Under the pieces are notes generated by a model. It searched no databases. It worked only from the letters and a program-made list of their open reading frames with translations, and had not been told where the DNA came from. DNA of 64,000 nucleotides from Trebonia sp963811335 (GTDB lineage: Bacteria > Actinomycetota > Actinomycetes > Streptosporangiales > Streptosporangiaceae), in assembly GCA_963811335.1 (NCBI GenBank), contig CAWERB010000003.1:87973-151972 (forward strand), in the 5' to 3' direction. The position numbers and the translations under genes are program-made. This document shows, piece by piece, positions 54,496 to 63,165 of this stretch (position 1 is the first letter of the stretch; every line of letters starts with the position of its first letter).

Positions 54496-54530
54496 CCAGT
54501 CGCCGGCTAGTTTGTTGCCATCCCATGCGC
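54366..54530 (-). pseudogene. Fragment resembling an ATP-dependent DNA ligase adenylation domain
   Basis: Reading the minus strand: RAWDGNKLAGDWLVTVKIDG VRAIWHGDQGWLSRANKPL. The KIDGVR sequence fits ligase motif I (KxDGxR) with the lysine that would carry AMP, followed by an SR-N-KP turn seen in the family. Only about 50 residues exist before the sequence becomes the antisense of the McrB-like gene. An upstream stop at about 54530 is near a frame change. Confidence 0.45.
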
Positions 54531-54697
54531 GGGGTCTGTTGATTTCGCGTGTTCATCCGATCTCCGTTTCCAATCTATATGCTCCAGCTGTTGGATGAGG
54601 TTTCGACGGTCTGCACGTTCCACTCAACGGCAATGCTATCGCGCTCAGGTACGTCGATCATCCGACGGGTGGGAAACGGTGGCGGCTTCGGCGAGGG

Positions 54698-55281
54698 CTA
54701 CAGCTGTTCTTTGACCGCGTCCGGAACCTTTTCGAGGGAAGGCTTGAAGTTCTTGTACCTCGTCTCGTTCTGTTTGACGCACTCCGCCAGCGAGGTGAGC
54801 ATCGAACCGCCCTTGCTCTCGAAACTGAGCGACAGATTGGACACGTTGCCCGGCATCACGAGAGTGAAGTACCGCGCATTCCATAGTGCCTCTGAGAATT
54901 TCTTGGGCTCGATTTGCAGGATCAGGATCGTGTTCTTGTCCTTGAGGATGTAATTCGAAATTTGCTCCGGCGATGAGGCCGTTCTTGAGGCCGTTGAAGA
55001 AGTTCCAGCGAAGCGAGCCTCGGTCGGGCCCCTCGAATTTCCCATTCGGTATCGTGGACGATGGCCCAGACCTCACCGTCAACCAGGGAGCGATGAATTT
55101 GAATGAACGATCCATCCTTCTTGTTCGCACGGCCATAGCAGGTGGCTTGTCCCGTCTCAGCATTGGCGCCGCCAAAGACGGTCCACCAATTGTCGGTCTC
55201 GCGCTGATAGAACGTGACTTCTTCCGCGCGGACGGGCGCAAGACCAAAAGCCAAGAACACAAGAGCATTGATGAGCCGCAT
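54698..55281 (-). CDS. Exported hypothetical protein (two frameshifts)
   Basis: ATG 55281 with AGGA upstream opens a signal peptide (MRLINALVFLAFGLAPVRAE). The mature part reads EVTFYQRETDNWWTVFGGAN, TCYGRANKKDGSFIQIHRSL, VDGEVWAIVHDTEWEI, then in a second frame RGSLRWNFFNGLKNGLIAG. A third frame continues QISNYILKDKNTILILQIEP, MPGNVSNLSLSFESKGGSML and the end KVPDAVKEQL. About 194 residues. The type is typical of Rhizobiales periplasmic proteins of unknown function. Confidence 0.7.
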
Positions 55282-55480
55282 GTTTGTTGTCCTGTCTCAA
55301 CGCGAGGAAATCGATCCCCCGTTGGTTCAGGGATTGAGCTCGGATGTTTACAAACGTCGCCATCATTGATGGAGCGTGAAGGGGGGTAGGACCCGCATCG
55401 ACAAGCGAAAGATTGCGCAAAGGGCCGCCCTCAAGTTGCAGCCGTGCGCTGCGTTCCTCTACGAATGCGGGGCGATCTGG

Positions 55481-56140
55481 TTAATCTGCTTGTAGGAACC
55501 GCTTGGGCGCCGTTTCGTCCGAGTCGAAGACAGCCGCGGTCAGTGGACCGCCGAAGACAGCGCCGGTGTCGAGGTTGAGCCGATTAGTGCGGAGGTCTGG
55601 TTGACCATCCTTTACCGGGGTATGGCCATGTACGATGAACCGACCGTAGTCCGTTTCGGATGTCAGGAACGGCGTTCTGATCCAAAGCAAGTCGTCCTCG
55701 TCTTGCCGGTCGATTGCACGGTCCGGATGAATGCCGGCGTGCACGAAAAACCGTAGGCCGTCGTCGAAGGACAATGGAAGTCGCCGAAGCCAGTTGACAT
55801 GGTCTTTGGGGATTTCGGCGGCAGTCGTTAGTCCGTAGCTTTTGAGCGTCTCAACCCCGCCGTTGGTCAGCCAGCGTTCTTCGAAGAAATCGCTGTCCGC
55901 GGCCGAAACCAATAGGTCCTCGTGGTTTCCTTTCAGGAAGAGATCCCGATCGGGGTGCGGTCGCTGGAGGTCTATGAGAAACTGAACGACGCCCCGACTA
56001 TCGGGCCCTCGGTCGATATAGTCGCCAAGGAACACATATCGCATCGATCGGCCGGCGGCGTCATTGTCACAGCGGCGGACAAGTTCTGCGAGTTTGTCCA
56101 TGCAGCCGTGGATGTCGCCGATTGCATATGTAAGGGTCAT
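55481..56140 (-). CDS. Metallophosphatase (bacterial serine/threonine protein phosphatase type)
   Basis: An intact 219-residue protein. Metal-binding motifs in order: YAIGDIHGCMDKL (GDxHG), FLGDYIDRGPDSR (GDxxDRG), LFLKGNHEDLL (GNHE), FFVHAGIHPDR and VHGHTPV, with the last His. This is the PrpE/lambda-phosphatase-like PPP family acting on phosphoproteins or dinucleoside polyphosphates. Lower GC than the first 53 kb, with alphaproteobacterial-type codon use. Monocistronic. Confidence 0.93.
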   Translation of the reverse strand: MTLTYAIGDIHGCMDKLAELVRRCDNDAAGRSMRYVFLGDYIDRGPDSRGVVQFLIDLQRPHPDRDLFLKGNHEDLLVSAADSDFFEERWLTNGGVETLKSYGLTTAAEIPKDHVNWLRRLPLSFDDGLRFFVHAGIHPDRAIDRQDEDDLLWIRTPFLTSETDYGRFIVHGHTPVKDGQPDLRTNRLNLDTGAVFGGPLTAAVFDSDETAPKRFLQAD

Positions 56141-56641
56141 TCGACAATCAGGCCGCAGCGAGAGAGCAGGGGTGGCGATACAGGACCAGTGTCTGTCTTG
56201 GAATAATTCGGAGTTCTTCGGGAAGTTCTCAAACGAATCGCGGAAAAATTGTCAACCAGATCATTGTCTTACGCCGCGTTGAAGAGTCTATTCCATATTG
56301 GCGTTTGGCAGACGATCGTAGCAGTGGAGTCAGGCGGAAGTTTGAGCCGCGTCATTATACCCCTCTCTGACGCACGAAAGTCTGTAGCGAGAGAATGAAT
56401 TGCGCTCTCGAGACAGATTTGATGCAGGCAAAAAGGAATGGGCCAGCAGCGTTGCTTAACATGTGCTTACTCAGTCGAACGGGAAGCCAATCATTGTGAT
56501 CGCTTTCAACAACAGCACACAGAAAACGATGAATCCGAGAAATACCATTGCATCAGTCATAATTTGCACTTCTTACCGGGAGACAATTTTTTCGCGTTGG
56601 GGAAGTGCGCGGTGACTCCAGGTCACCGCGCTGATACCAAG
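56141..56641. other. Intergenic region
   Basis: About 500 bases between two minus-strand genes, clearly low in GC (for example 56200-56420). A plus-strand open frame from 56438 is the shadow of the DUF2958 gene. Promoter elements for the phosphatase gene should lie around 56150-56300, but none can be defended. Confidence 0.45.
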
Positions 56642-56981
56642 TCAGGTTACGATGCGGCCTATGGCGCGGGCTTCCTCGGCGTATGCCGACAGTGGCTTGT
56701 TTGCGACGAAGCTCGCATCGCGCTCGACCCGAAGGCCAAGGTGACCTCTGATCTCCTTGATCTCCGAGAGGTTGAAACAGCCCAGCTCCGGACAATTAAG
56801 ACCGAGATCGCCAAGCCAAATAAACGATTGGCTCGTCCGGATCGCATTCCGTGATCAGCCAGGTCGCGCCTGCGTCCGGCGTGAACAATTTCACCACCGG
56901 AAATGGATCGCGGTCGTCGGCCAAGGCATTGACCAGGAGACGAACGCGATCCTCGACTTGGAGCAAGTCTTCGTCAAGCAT
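56642..56981 (-). CDS. DUF2958 domain protein (one frameshift)
   Basis: ATG 56981 opens LDEDLLQVEDRVRLLVNALA, FPVVKLFTPDAGATWLITEC, DPDEPIVYLA. After a base lost near 56812 the family pattern continues: LGLNCPELGCFNLSEIKEIR, GLRVERDASFVANKPLSAYA, EEARAIGRIVT. About 113 residues. DUF2958 occurs almost only on proteobacterial plasmids, ICEs and phage-like islands, often near replication and antirestriction genes. Function unknown. Confidence 0.85.
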
Positions 56982-57051
56982 GGGGGCTAGCCTCGGTCGC
57001 GTCGTCGAACCCGCGTCGGCATCGTTCGCTTGCTTGAGGCGCTTTCGAGCG

Positions 57052-58168
57052 CTACCTCGTCTCGAGCTGCCGGCGGACGCGCAGCCTGAAGCGCGTTGCG
57101 AGCGCCTCCGAGCTGAGCTTTGGCGCGAGTACGGAAAGCGCCGCGTCATAGATCCGCTGGAAGTTGCAGTACCGCTGCCATAAGCGGTCGGCGGTGGTTT
57201 GGTCGCCGGCAACATCGATCGCATCGATGAAGGCTTCGAGCGTGAAGTGCCGGAAGGCGACGCGGGTTGGATCGGTCCCGTCGACCGGAAGAAGCTCGTT
57301 GGCGTAGACCTGAACGCGGCGTTGGACTCGTCGATTGAGGCGCGGCCCGATCGCAATGAACATCGCGCGGGGGACAATGCCGTTGTCGACGGAGAGCTGG
57401 GCGATCGCGTGTTCCCGGAAAAGCTGCTCGATCGGCGCCGAGCGGAGGATGGGACTGTCCGGATCCTTGTAAAGTTTGACCTCGCGAAGTGCTTCAGTCG
57501 TAGCGGTCTCGCCACCTTGCAACTGGCCCGAGCAAGTCCTCGCTCAGCTTGACTTCGACATAGACGATGCCCGGCTCGCCTTGGGGCGTGGCGACATGAA
57601 TTGCTAGATCGAAAGCAGTCCGATCGGAAAGATAGCGTGGATCTTTGCGCCCCGGGCTGTGCTCCCAGACGACACGCTGGACCGAATGGACAAAATCCGG
57701 GAGCAATTGACGAAGGACCTTTGGAGCCAAGTTTAATGTCGAGGGCCAACGGACCGAAGAGATTCACAGCCAGGGGCATCGAACTCAACGGGTTCGAAAG
57801 CAGCCGGTCTTCGTCGACGGCGGCATCTTCTTCACGCATGAGTAGCAGCTCCCTCAGCGCAAGCAGGTGAAGATCCGGTGAGTGGAAATTGAGTCCTGCT
57901 TCTGCCGCGTCTGCGCTGAGATGCGACGCAAGATGTGAGGCACGTCGCCATCGGCGCTCGCACTTGGAATCCCGTGATCGCGCATCCAGAAGACTTGTAA
58001 AAGTCGTTCGGCGTTCCGGAAACGCGAGTTGATATCGCAGGATCCGCCATACTCCTGAAGCAGCTTATCCGGAATCCAGGGGATGCGGTTGATTTGTGCG
58101 AACCGTGATCGTCGCGTCCGTGCGCTCGATGAAGTTGAGGCCGGCGTCGTTGTTTCGGTGTTGCTCAA
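57052..58168 (-). CDS. PD-(D/E)XK nuclease-like protein, PGN_0703 type (frameshifted)
   Basis: Joined from three frames. The N-terminal part is KLLQEYGGSCDINSRFRNAE, RLLQVFWMRDHGIPSA. Then come VDEDRLLSNPLSSMPLAVNL FGPLA and LRQLLPDFVHSVQRVVWEHS PGRKD. The nuclease core is AFDLAIHVATPQGEPGIVYV EVKLSEDL (D...E-V-K) and TEALREVKLYKDPDSP. A helical C-terminus ends LRVRRQLETR. Probable start TTG 58168 after GAGAGA. Shifts lie near 57850, 57735 and 57525. Relatives are uncharacterised, plasmid- or island-borne nucleases, plausibly restriction or repair enzymes. Confidence 0.72.
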
Positions 58169-58732
58169 GGTGTCTCTCTCGCTGTTGTTTGTTGCCGTTA
58201 TGGCGCGAGAGATTTGGCGAGCCCTGTGCGAAGTTTCGACGGTAAGCGGGAGGGGCCCGGGTGGTGCCAACAATATCTATGCACGCTTAAATCTGAAAAC
58301 GTTAAGCTGTGCCTCTTGGCGTTTTCCGGTGACGTAGGCGGGCGGCGGGAGGGTGGCAGGCAGAGGGGGGTAGGGAGGAAGGCGGGTGGGTCAGGCAGGC
58401 AGAGGGGTGAGGGGTGATATAGTCTCAAATCAACTGACATCGCTGATGCCCATTCGACATCGTTCGTCATGGGGGGAGCGATTATCGGAAAGCGGAGGCT
58501 AATTAATGGCGAGCGTATTCCCGCTTGCCGAAGGGTGTAGTCTGTCGGAACGAGGGAGTTGCAACTGAACGTTTGACGAAGCGACGTTTCTGGTCACTCC
58601 ATTGCTTGGCTGATGTCGAACCCCTTCGGGGATTCTTCTAGAGGCGCTAAGCCGTCGGGATCTATGCCAGCCTCGATTCTCATGCGACGAATGGATTTTG
58701 GCGATCGACAGGTTTTCGCGTCTTGTTTGCAA
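58169..58732. other. Non-coding region with a G-rich tract
   Basis: About 560 bases between minus-strand genes. No supported gene. It holds the G-rich tract at 58338-58416 and A/T-rich flanks. A minus-strand frame near 58499-58732 may continue the small gene that ends at 58733 if a base is missing, but this is weak. Confidence 0.4.
58338..58416 (+). repeat. G-run tract with quadruplex potential
   Basis: At least seven runs of three or more G within 80 bases, including two copies of CAGGCAGAGGGG. On the plus strand four consecutive G-runs with short loops could form a G-quadruplex. The 14-mer GGCAGAGGGGTGAG within it also occurs at 35572-35585 in the carboxylase linker. Confidence 0.7.
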
Positions 58733-58954
58733 TCAGCCGATTTGAGTTCGACTACGTTCTTTGCTTTCAACGCTCGTGAGAATTGTAAACAGCCAGCTGG
58801 CTTGCTTATCGCTCAGGAGCGCGCGCTCTCCAAAAAGGGTGATCTTGCGAGAAATATTTTGCAGGAATTCCGCCTCGCGCCCTCGAAGGGTTCCGCCGCA
58901 AAGGGCGTTGCAGATGCGCTGTTCTAATCGCTTGAAATCTTGTCCGATCAGCAT
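58733..58954 (-). CDS. Small hypothetical protein
   Basis: 73 residues from ATG 58954: MLIGQDFKRLEQRICNALCG, GTLRGREAEFLQNISRKITL, FGERALLSDKQASWLFTILT. Helical and basic. The LSDKQASWLFTIL ending is a pattern seen in short proteins of rhizobial plasmids and phages. Probably real, with a stop at 58733 or slightly beyond. Function unknown. Confidence 0.55.
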   Translation of the reverse strand: MLIGQDFKRLEQRICNALCGGTLRGREAEFLQNISRKITLFGERALLSDKQASWLFTILTSVESKERSRTQIG

Positions 58955-59111
58955 GTTGGATCCTTATAAACGTCGTACCTGGCGGAGCTTCGCAATATAG
59001 AAACTCGAGCATTCACTGCGGTTGGGACCGTAACTAATTGGTGGGTTAGAAAGGAAATCTGAGATTTCTTTTTGGTGGGCTTCAAAACCTGGTGGACGTC
59101 GGAGGGAGGTT

Positions 59112-59152
59112 CTGTGCCCGAAGGGCACAGCTTCGCCTGCGAGGGCGAAGCT
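59112..59152. repeat. Two overlapping perfect hairpins
   Basis: Hairpin 1: CTGTGCCC (59112-59119), loop GAA, GGGCACAG (59123-59130). Hairpin 2: AGCTTCGCC (59129-59137), loop of 6, GGCGAAGCT (59144-59152). They share two bases, so only one can fold fully at a time or they stack. Alphaproteobacterial genomes carry families of such palindromic units; a regulatory switch is also possible. Confidence 0.75.
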
Positions 59153-59596
59153 GCTGTCGATGGAGTGCCCAAAACCCGGAGCCACGCCGTCGGTCAGTTG
59201 TTCGATAAGCGAACCCTATTACGGGGAGGCCGGGGTCAACCTGTCGGCCTTTAGTCGCTGCTTCGTATGACGGGGCTATTGCGCAGCACATCGATCAATT
59301 GCGCAACTGCTGCAGGTCGGGAGTCACCGGCGCCTGCTCCTGCTTTCGGCTTTCACCGAATGCTTTTGTCGATGCCTTTCGATCTTTTCGCCGCTTGTTC
59401 CTCACAGCCTGGTTAGCCAGAGGGCGGGGCCCACAGAGGGCTGCTATGTACGCCGGCTTGGAGGCTAGCGCTGTCGCGGCGTGAGTAGCATGTATTGGCC
59501 AGTTCGGCGGAGTATCCCGAGCGAATTCGTGAGGCCATCCCAGGTTCCATCGTCCAGCATCGATACTGAATTACACGGTCGCGGATAGCGCAAACA

Positions 59597-59625
59597 AAAG
59601 CCCCCGCCTTTTGGGGCAGGGGCTT
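59597..59625 (-). terminator. Rho-independent terminator of the dnaN-like gene
   Basis: On the minus strand AAGCCCCTGCCCC pairs with GGCGGGGGCTT around an AAAA loop, followed by TTTTGTTTG. It begins about 30 bases past the stop of the clamp gene. Confidence 0.75.
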
Positions 59626-59655
59626 GTTGACGTGCTAACGCTTCTTTTTGACGAC

Positions 59656-60796
59656 TTAATCCAAGGCGGCGAGAGCGGACATTTCGTCATAGTCTGTGCC
59701 GGCAGATTTTAGGATAAGACCGTTGTTTGCTGATCGAAATATCGGCGGTTGGCGTGCGGATGCTGTCAAGCAAGCGCTGGAGATCGGCAAGATTGATGTT
59801 GAATCTCCAGTTTTGCCTCAGAACCCAGATTGCATTCGAGGAGCTTGCCTTCAAACGCCAATTCGTATCTGGCGGCCGGTGCGATGGACAGAAGTGATAA
59901 CGCAGGATTTTGACCGAGGTTGCCGAGAACCATCCGGCCACGATCGGATCCGATGCGGGCGATGAGCACGCTGCTCAATGCCTCGGCGACCATGACGTTG
60001 AACGTTGCCACCGTCGCAGTAGCCAAGATCCGGTCAAGTGATGGGCACCGGCCAGCTTTGCGCCAGGTTAGCTCTTTGTCACCGGATTTGATAAAGACTG
60101 CGCTCTCGGTCTCGGAAATGTCGATCGGACCTTGCATCTTGCCGATTGCGGTGAGTGCGTTGGGCACGTTCCGCTTGGGCAGAACGAAGCGCAAAGCATC
60201 AGGTAGGGCATCCGACTTGTATAAAGTGATGCCGCCGAGGTAGCCGCTCTTTGCGGAGCCGCCGCTGACTTCCAGCCCGTCGAAGCCTTGGGTATTGGCG
60301 GTTCGTTTGTCGATCAGGATCGCGGCATGGCCAATTGCGTCGCGAAGTACACGAGCGTCTAGCGTTGCGAGAGGGTTCCGCTCCTCTGCGTAGTTCCGCG
60401 TTGCGATGCAGCGAGCGTGCGCCGCCAGGTGAAACGAGCGACCCAACCCTCGCCATGCCAGCGTGTCATGGTCTTGGTCGAACTCAAAGCACAGTTCGCA
60501 ATCGTAATGGTGACCTAACGAGGATAGGAGCTGCTTCGGGATCTCGAAGCTGATGGTCTCGCCTTCAATGAGGTCCAGCGGGCGGACTGGCACGATCGTC
60601 ATCGCGACCGACAAGCTGTCGTTCTTGGTCGATTTACATAGCCTGCAGCTCGGTGGTGGAGAGAGTAATTACAGTCATTTCGCTTGAACGGCTGGGCAAG
60701 CTGATCATGCGCGCAGCCGACTTCAGTTGGTCGCTATGAACGGCGAATTCGCTTGGGGGATGCGGAGGGCTGCGAGGGGATTTGGTCTTGAAGCAT
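59656..60796 (-). CDS. DNA polymerase III beta-clamp-like protein (several frameshifts)
   Basis: Sliding-clamp homologue of near-normal length (about 380 residues). ATG 60796 has AGGAG upstream. Readable pieces: EFAVHSDQLKSAARMISLPS, SSEMTVITLSTTELQA; then the long clean frame (59766-60614) with VPVRPLDLIEGETISFEIPK, GGITLYKSDALPDALRFVLP, AALSSVLIARIGSDRGRMVL, LSLLSIAPAARYELAFEGKL. Then RFNINLADLQRLLDSIRTPT, ADISISKQRSYL and SAGTDYDEMSALAALD to 59656. Shifts are near 60780, 60635, 59815 and 59715. Divergent from the clamp-loader gene; probably a plasmid- or phage-borne replisome part rather than the chromosomal dnaN. Confidence 0.75.
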
Positions 60797-60974
60797 TGTG
60801 TGTGACTCCTGGAAAGGCACCGCGGCTAGCGCTGATGCGAGGTTGAAACCTGCCTTCCTATTCTGAACCCGTCGTCCTGTCTGGGGCCTGAGCCGGTGTG
60901 GCTCAGGCCCTCGATCGGTTGCTCGGAGTCTGCAATCGTCTGAGGTTGGCTTAGACGATGCCCGGGAAATTCAG

Positions 60975-62081
60975 GTGACTGACCTTGCTAAGAAATATCG
61001 TCCCCGGCGGTTCTCCGAAATCGTCGGACAAGACGCGGTGGCCACCTGGATGCGTGAGCAAATCCGCTCGGGCGCGGGCCGATCGGTCCTGGTGGCGGGT
61101 CCCGTCGGCACCGGCAAGACCACGTCCGGTTTGATCTACGCCAAGGCCCTGCTTTGCAGCAGCCCGGTCGACGGCGAGGCTTGCGGTGTTTGCGATCAAT
61201 GCCGGGAATTTGGCGAACACGGACGCGGCGTTCCCAGCTTTCACGCGCTGGAATGCGGCGAGCATTCGACGGTCGACGAGGTCAAGGACCTGCTGGAGAA
61301 GGCCAGGATGGCTCCATTCCTTGCGCCTCGCCGTGTTCTGATGCTCGATGAGGTGCACAATCTGTCGAGGCGCGCCTCGGACGCCTTGTTACGCATCCTG
61401 GAGGTTCCACCGCCGTGGACCAGCTTTATTCTCCTGACCTACCGATTGAACCTGATTTCCGAGGCGCTGCGGAGCAGATTGTCCAGCTTTGAACTTGGCG
61501 CGTTGAACGAGGGCGAGGCCTTCCGGCTGCTCACGGACGTCTGTCATCGCGAGGGCCTTTCATTCGACCGGGAGGGGTTTCGCCTCATCTTCAGGGCGGC
61601 GTCCGGCGGTCCCCGCGCAATGCTGCGAGCGGTAGAAAAGACCAGCCAGTTCGGTCCCATTGACGGAGCTCATGTGCGTCTTGCGCTCAATCTCAGCTTC
61701 GAGGACCGGCTGACGGCGTTCGTCCGAGCCCTGTTGGCCGGCGATCTTCAGGGGCAATTGAAGGAGGTCGGGGAATGGCCCGACACCGCCGAACGCAAGC
61801 TGGACTTCTTGCACCAGTTTTTCGTGTTCCAGTACTTTGAAGGGTTCCGGCGTATCCGTCGCGAAGATCCTCTGATGCAGAACGTCGGTTCGGAGACCCA
61901 AGAGCAGTTGGTCGAGGCGTTCGCGGCGCGCGCTTCCGCCTTGGGACGGGAGCCCGGGGCCTATTGGGAAAACATCATCGCTGCATTCACCTCGAACACG
62001 AAAGTCACCGATCATAGCCTTGCGATGATCTTGAGCCGGGTGAACCGGTTGTTCAACCCGGCGCTGGCGATCGGAGTGTGA
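60975..62081 (+). CDS. DnaX-like clamp loader ATPase
   Basis: An intact 368-residue protein from GTG 60975. Very close in plan to the gamma/tau N-terminus: LAKKYRPRRFSEIVGQDAVA, Walker A VAGPVGTGKTTSGLIYAKAL, the zinc knuckle CSSPVDGEACGVCDQC, Walker B RRVLMLDEVHNLSRRASDAL, and SEALRSRLSSFELG where the arginine-finger SRC is SRL. A lid and collar-like region follows, ending at residue 368 without the tau tail. Divergent to a beta-clamp-like gene, 178 bp apart. It suggests a self-supplied clamp and loader on a large plasmid or phage. Confidence 0.88.
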   Translation: MTDLAKKYRPRRFSEIVGQDAVATWMREQIRSGAGRSVLVAGPVGTGKTTSGLIYAKALLCSSPVDGEACGVCDQCREFGEHGRGVPSFHALECGEHSTVDEVKDLLEKARMAPFLAPRRVLMLDEVHNLSRRASDALLRILEVPPPWTSFILLTYRLNLISEALRSRLSSFELGALNEGEAFRLLTDVCHREGLSFDREGFRLIFRAASGGPRAMLRAVEKTSQFGPIDGAHVRLALNLSFEDRLTAFVRALLAGDLQGQLKEVGEWPDTAERKLDFLHQFFVFQYFEGFRRIRREDPLMQNVGSETQEQLVEAFAARASALGREPGAYWENIIAAFTSNTKVTDHSLAMILSRVNRLFNPALAIGV

Positions 62082-62118
62082 GGCCAAGAAACCGCCAGCC
62101 GAACCGACGAAGCCGACC

Positions 62119-62635
62119 GTGCGAGTGCGATTGGCCGGATCATCGTCCGAAGATCAGACGTTTCTTTCGTGGGATGAGGTACGTCCGCATTGGGAGGCGG
62201 CATCGCTCCTGCCGCAACGCTATGGCGCGCTGTTCAATCTGCGGCTGACCATCAGTCATTCGGAATTCAGAACGATCCGATCGGGACGGAAATGCTTCCT
62301 TCGTGTCCAAGCTCACGCATGAGCTCGGCATGCGCCTCAAGGACTGGTGCGGCTCATCCGCGCCGGTCCTGCATTGGATGTACCGTCATGAATGGGAAGG
62401 CGAGACATTACAGAGAACGCGACTCCTTCTCTCCGTTCCCGATGCGCATGTTGCGGCGGCGCTGCGCTGGCTGAGCTGCAAGTTTGTGGTGAGGGCTTCC
62501 AATGCTTGCGAATCTCAAGGTCCAGATCGCTTGTCGACCCGGGATGTCGCAAGAAGGCCAGGTGCGTTTTCATTGGCAGAGTGTTCGCGCCTTGAGCCGG
62601 AGCCTCAACCCCAATCTCACGGCCCGTTCCGATGA
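62119..62635 (+). CDS. Hypothetical protein of the replication module (one frameshift)
   Basis: GTG 62119: VRVRLAGSSSEDQTFLSWDE, VRPHWEAASLLPQRYGALFN, LRLTISHSEFR; after a shift near 62290: SFVSKLTHELGMRLKDWCGS, SAPVLHWMYRHEWEGETLQR, TRLLLSVPDAHVAAALRWLS. About 130-170 residues. Rich in Trp and mixed alpha/beta; no family recognised. It starts 38 bp after the clamp loader in the same direction, so it is probably in one operon. The end is uncertain because it overlaps the next start. Confidence 0.55.
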
Positions 62636-62775
62636 TGGCAGCATCTCTCCTCTGGTGGATCTCTTGAAAATTCCGCCAAGCTGGCGTGCGCCGGTCCGTC
62701 GCATCCCGAATGTGCAAGCTCGCGGCGCGTCGGCTTCGCTGACAGCCCGGAGCCAAACAGAAGGACGAGAGCGGC
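62502..62775 (+). CDS. Hypothetical protein of the replication module
   Basis: ATG 62502 with GAGGG 8 bases upstream: MLANLKVQIACRPGMSQEGQ, VRFHWQSVRALSRSLNPNLT, ARSDDGSISPLVDLLKIPPS. The frame stays open to 62957, but beyond about 62700 the composition looks like a shadow of the next gene. Probably about 85-90 residues. No family recognised. Confidence 0.45.
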
Positions 62776-63064
62776 ATGGCTTGGCTCTCGGCTCTCAAGG
62801 ATGGCGCGTGGCGGGCGATCGACACGGGGTGGGAATTGCGGGAGTACGAGGCGCGTCGCAGCGGAGACGGAACGTCGCGACGTTGCTCTCGCCAAGCTCG
62901 CTGCGCTGCTTCCGGGTACGGACGATGCGCGCCGCGAAAGCCTGGTGCTGGAAATAGAGCTTCTGAAGGCGAGCTGGAGTTCGAGACCCCAGAGATTGGC
63001 GGCGAAGCTGGCCTGGATGGTGGCAGTCGGACATGGGCGTCAAACCCGGCTAGTTCGGGGATAA
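62776..63064 (+). CDS. Hypothetical protein of the replication module (one frameshift)
   Basis: ATG 62776 after GGACGAGAG: MAWLSALKDGAWRAIDTGWE, LREYEARRSGDGTSR; after a shift near 62878: DVALAKLAALLPGTDDARRE, SLVLEIELLKASWSSRPQRL, AAKLAWMVAVGHGRQTRL. About 96 residues, helical, basic end. No family recognised. Third gene in line after the clamp loader. Confidence 0.5.
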
Positions 63065-63165
63065 GGCTAGTGAGGAGAGATAAAAAATCAATAGAATTCA
63101 AATAGATAAATGGATGGTGTCGGGCGGAGCTCCTCGCTATTCCTTCAAAATGATGGGCTAAAAAT

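Larger units (their letters stand above)
58955..59655. other. Long non-coding region with paired hairpins
   Basis: About 700 bases with no convincing gene on either strand. It contains two back-to-back hairpins at 59112-59152 and the terminator at 59597-59625. Short Cys/Arg-rich frames near 59299-59484 lack any family look. Confidence 0.5.

Noticed and set aside
56438..56854. Plus-strand frame with several Cys, possibly a zinc protein
   Set aside because: It is antisense to the DUF2958 gene, whose family pattern is strong over the same bases.
56796..57839. 347-codon minus-strand frame as one protein
   Set aside because: Ser/Arg-rich middle is a wrong-frame reading of the PDDEXK-like gene; only its two ends coincide with real genes.
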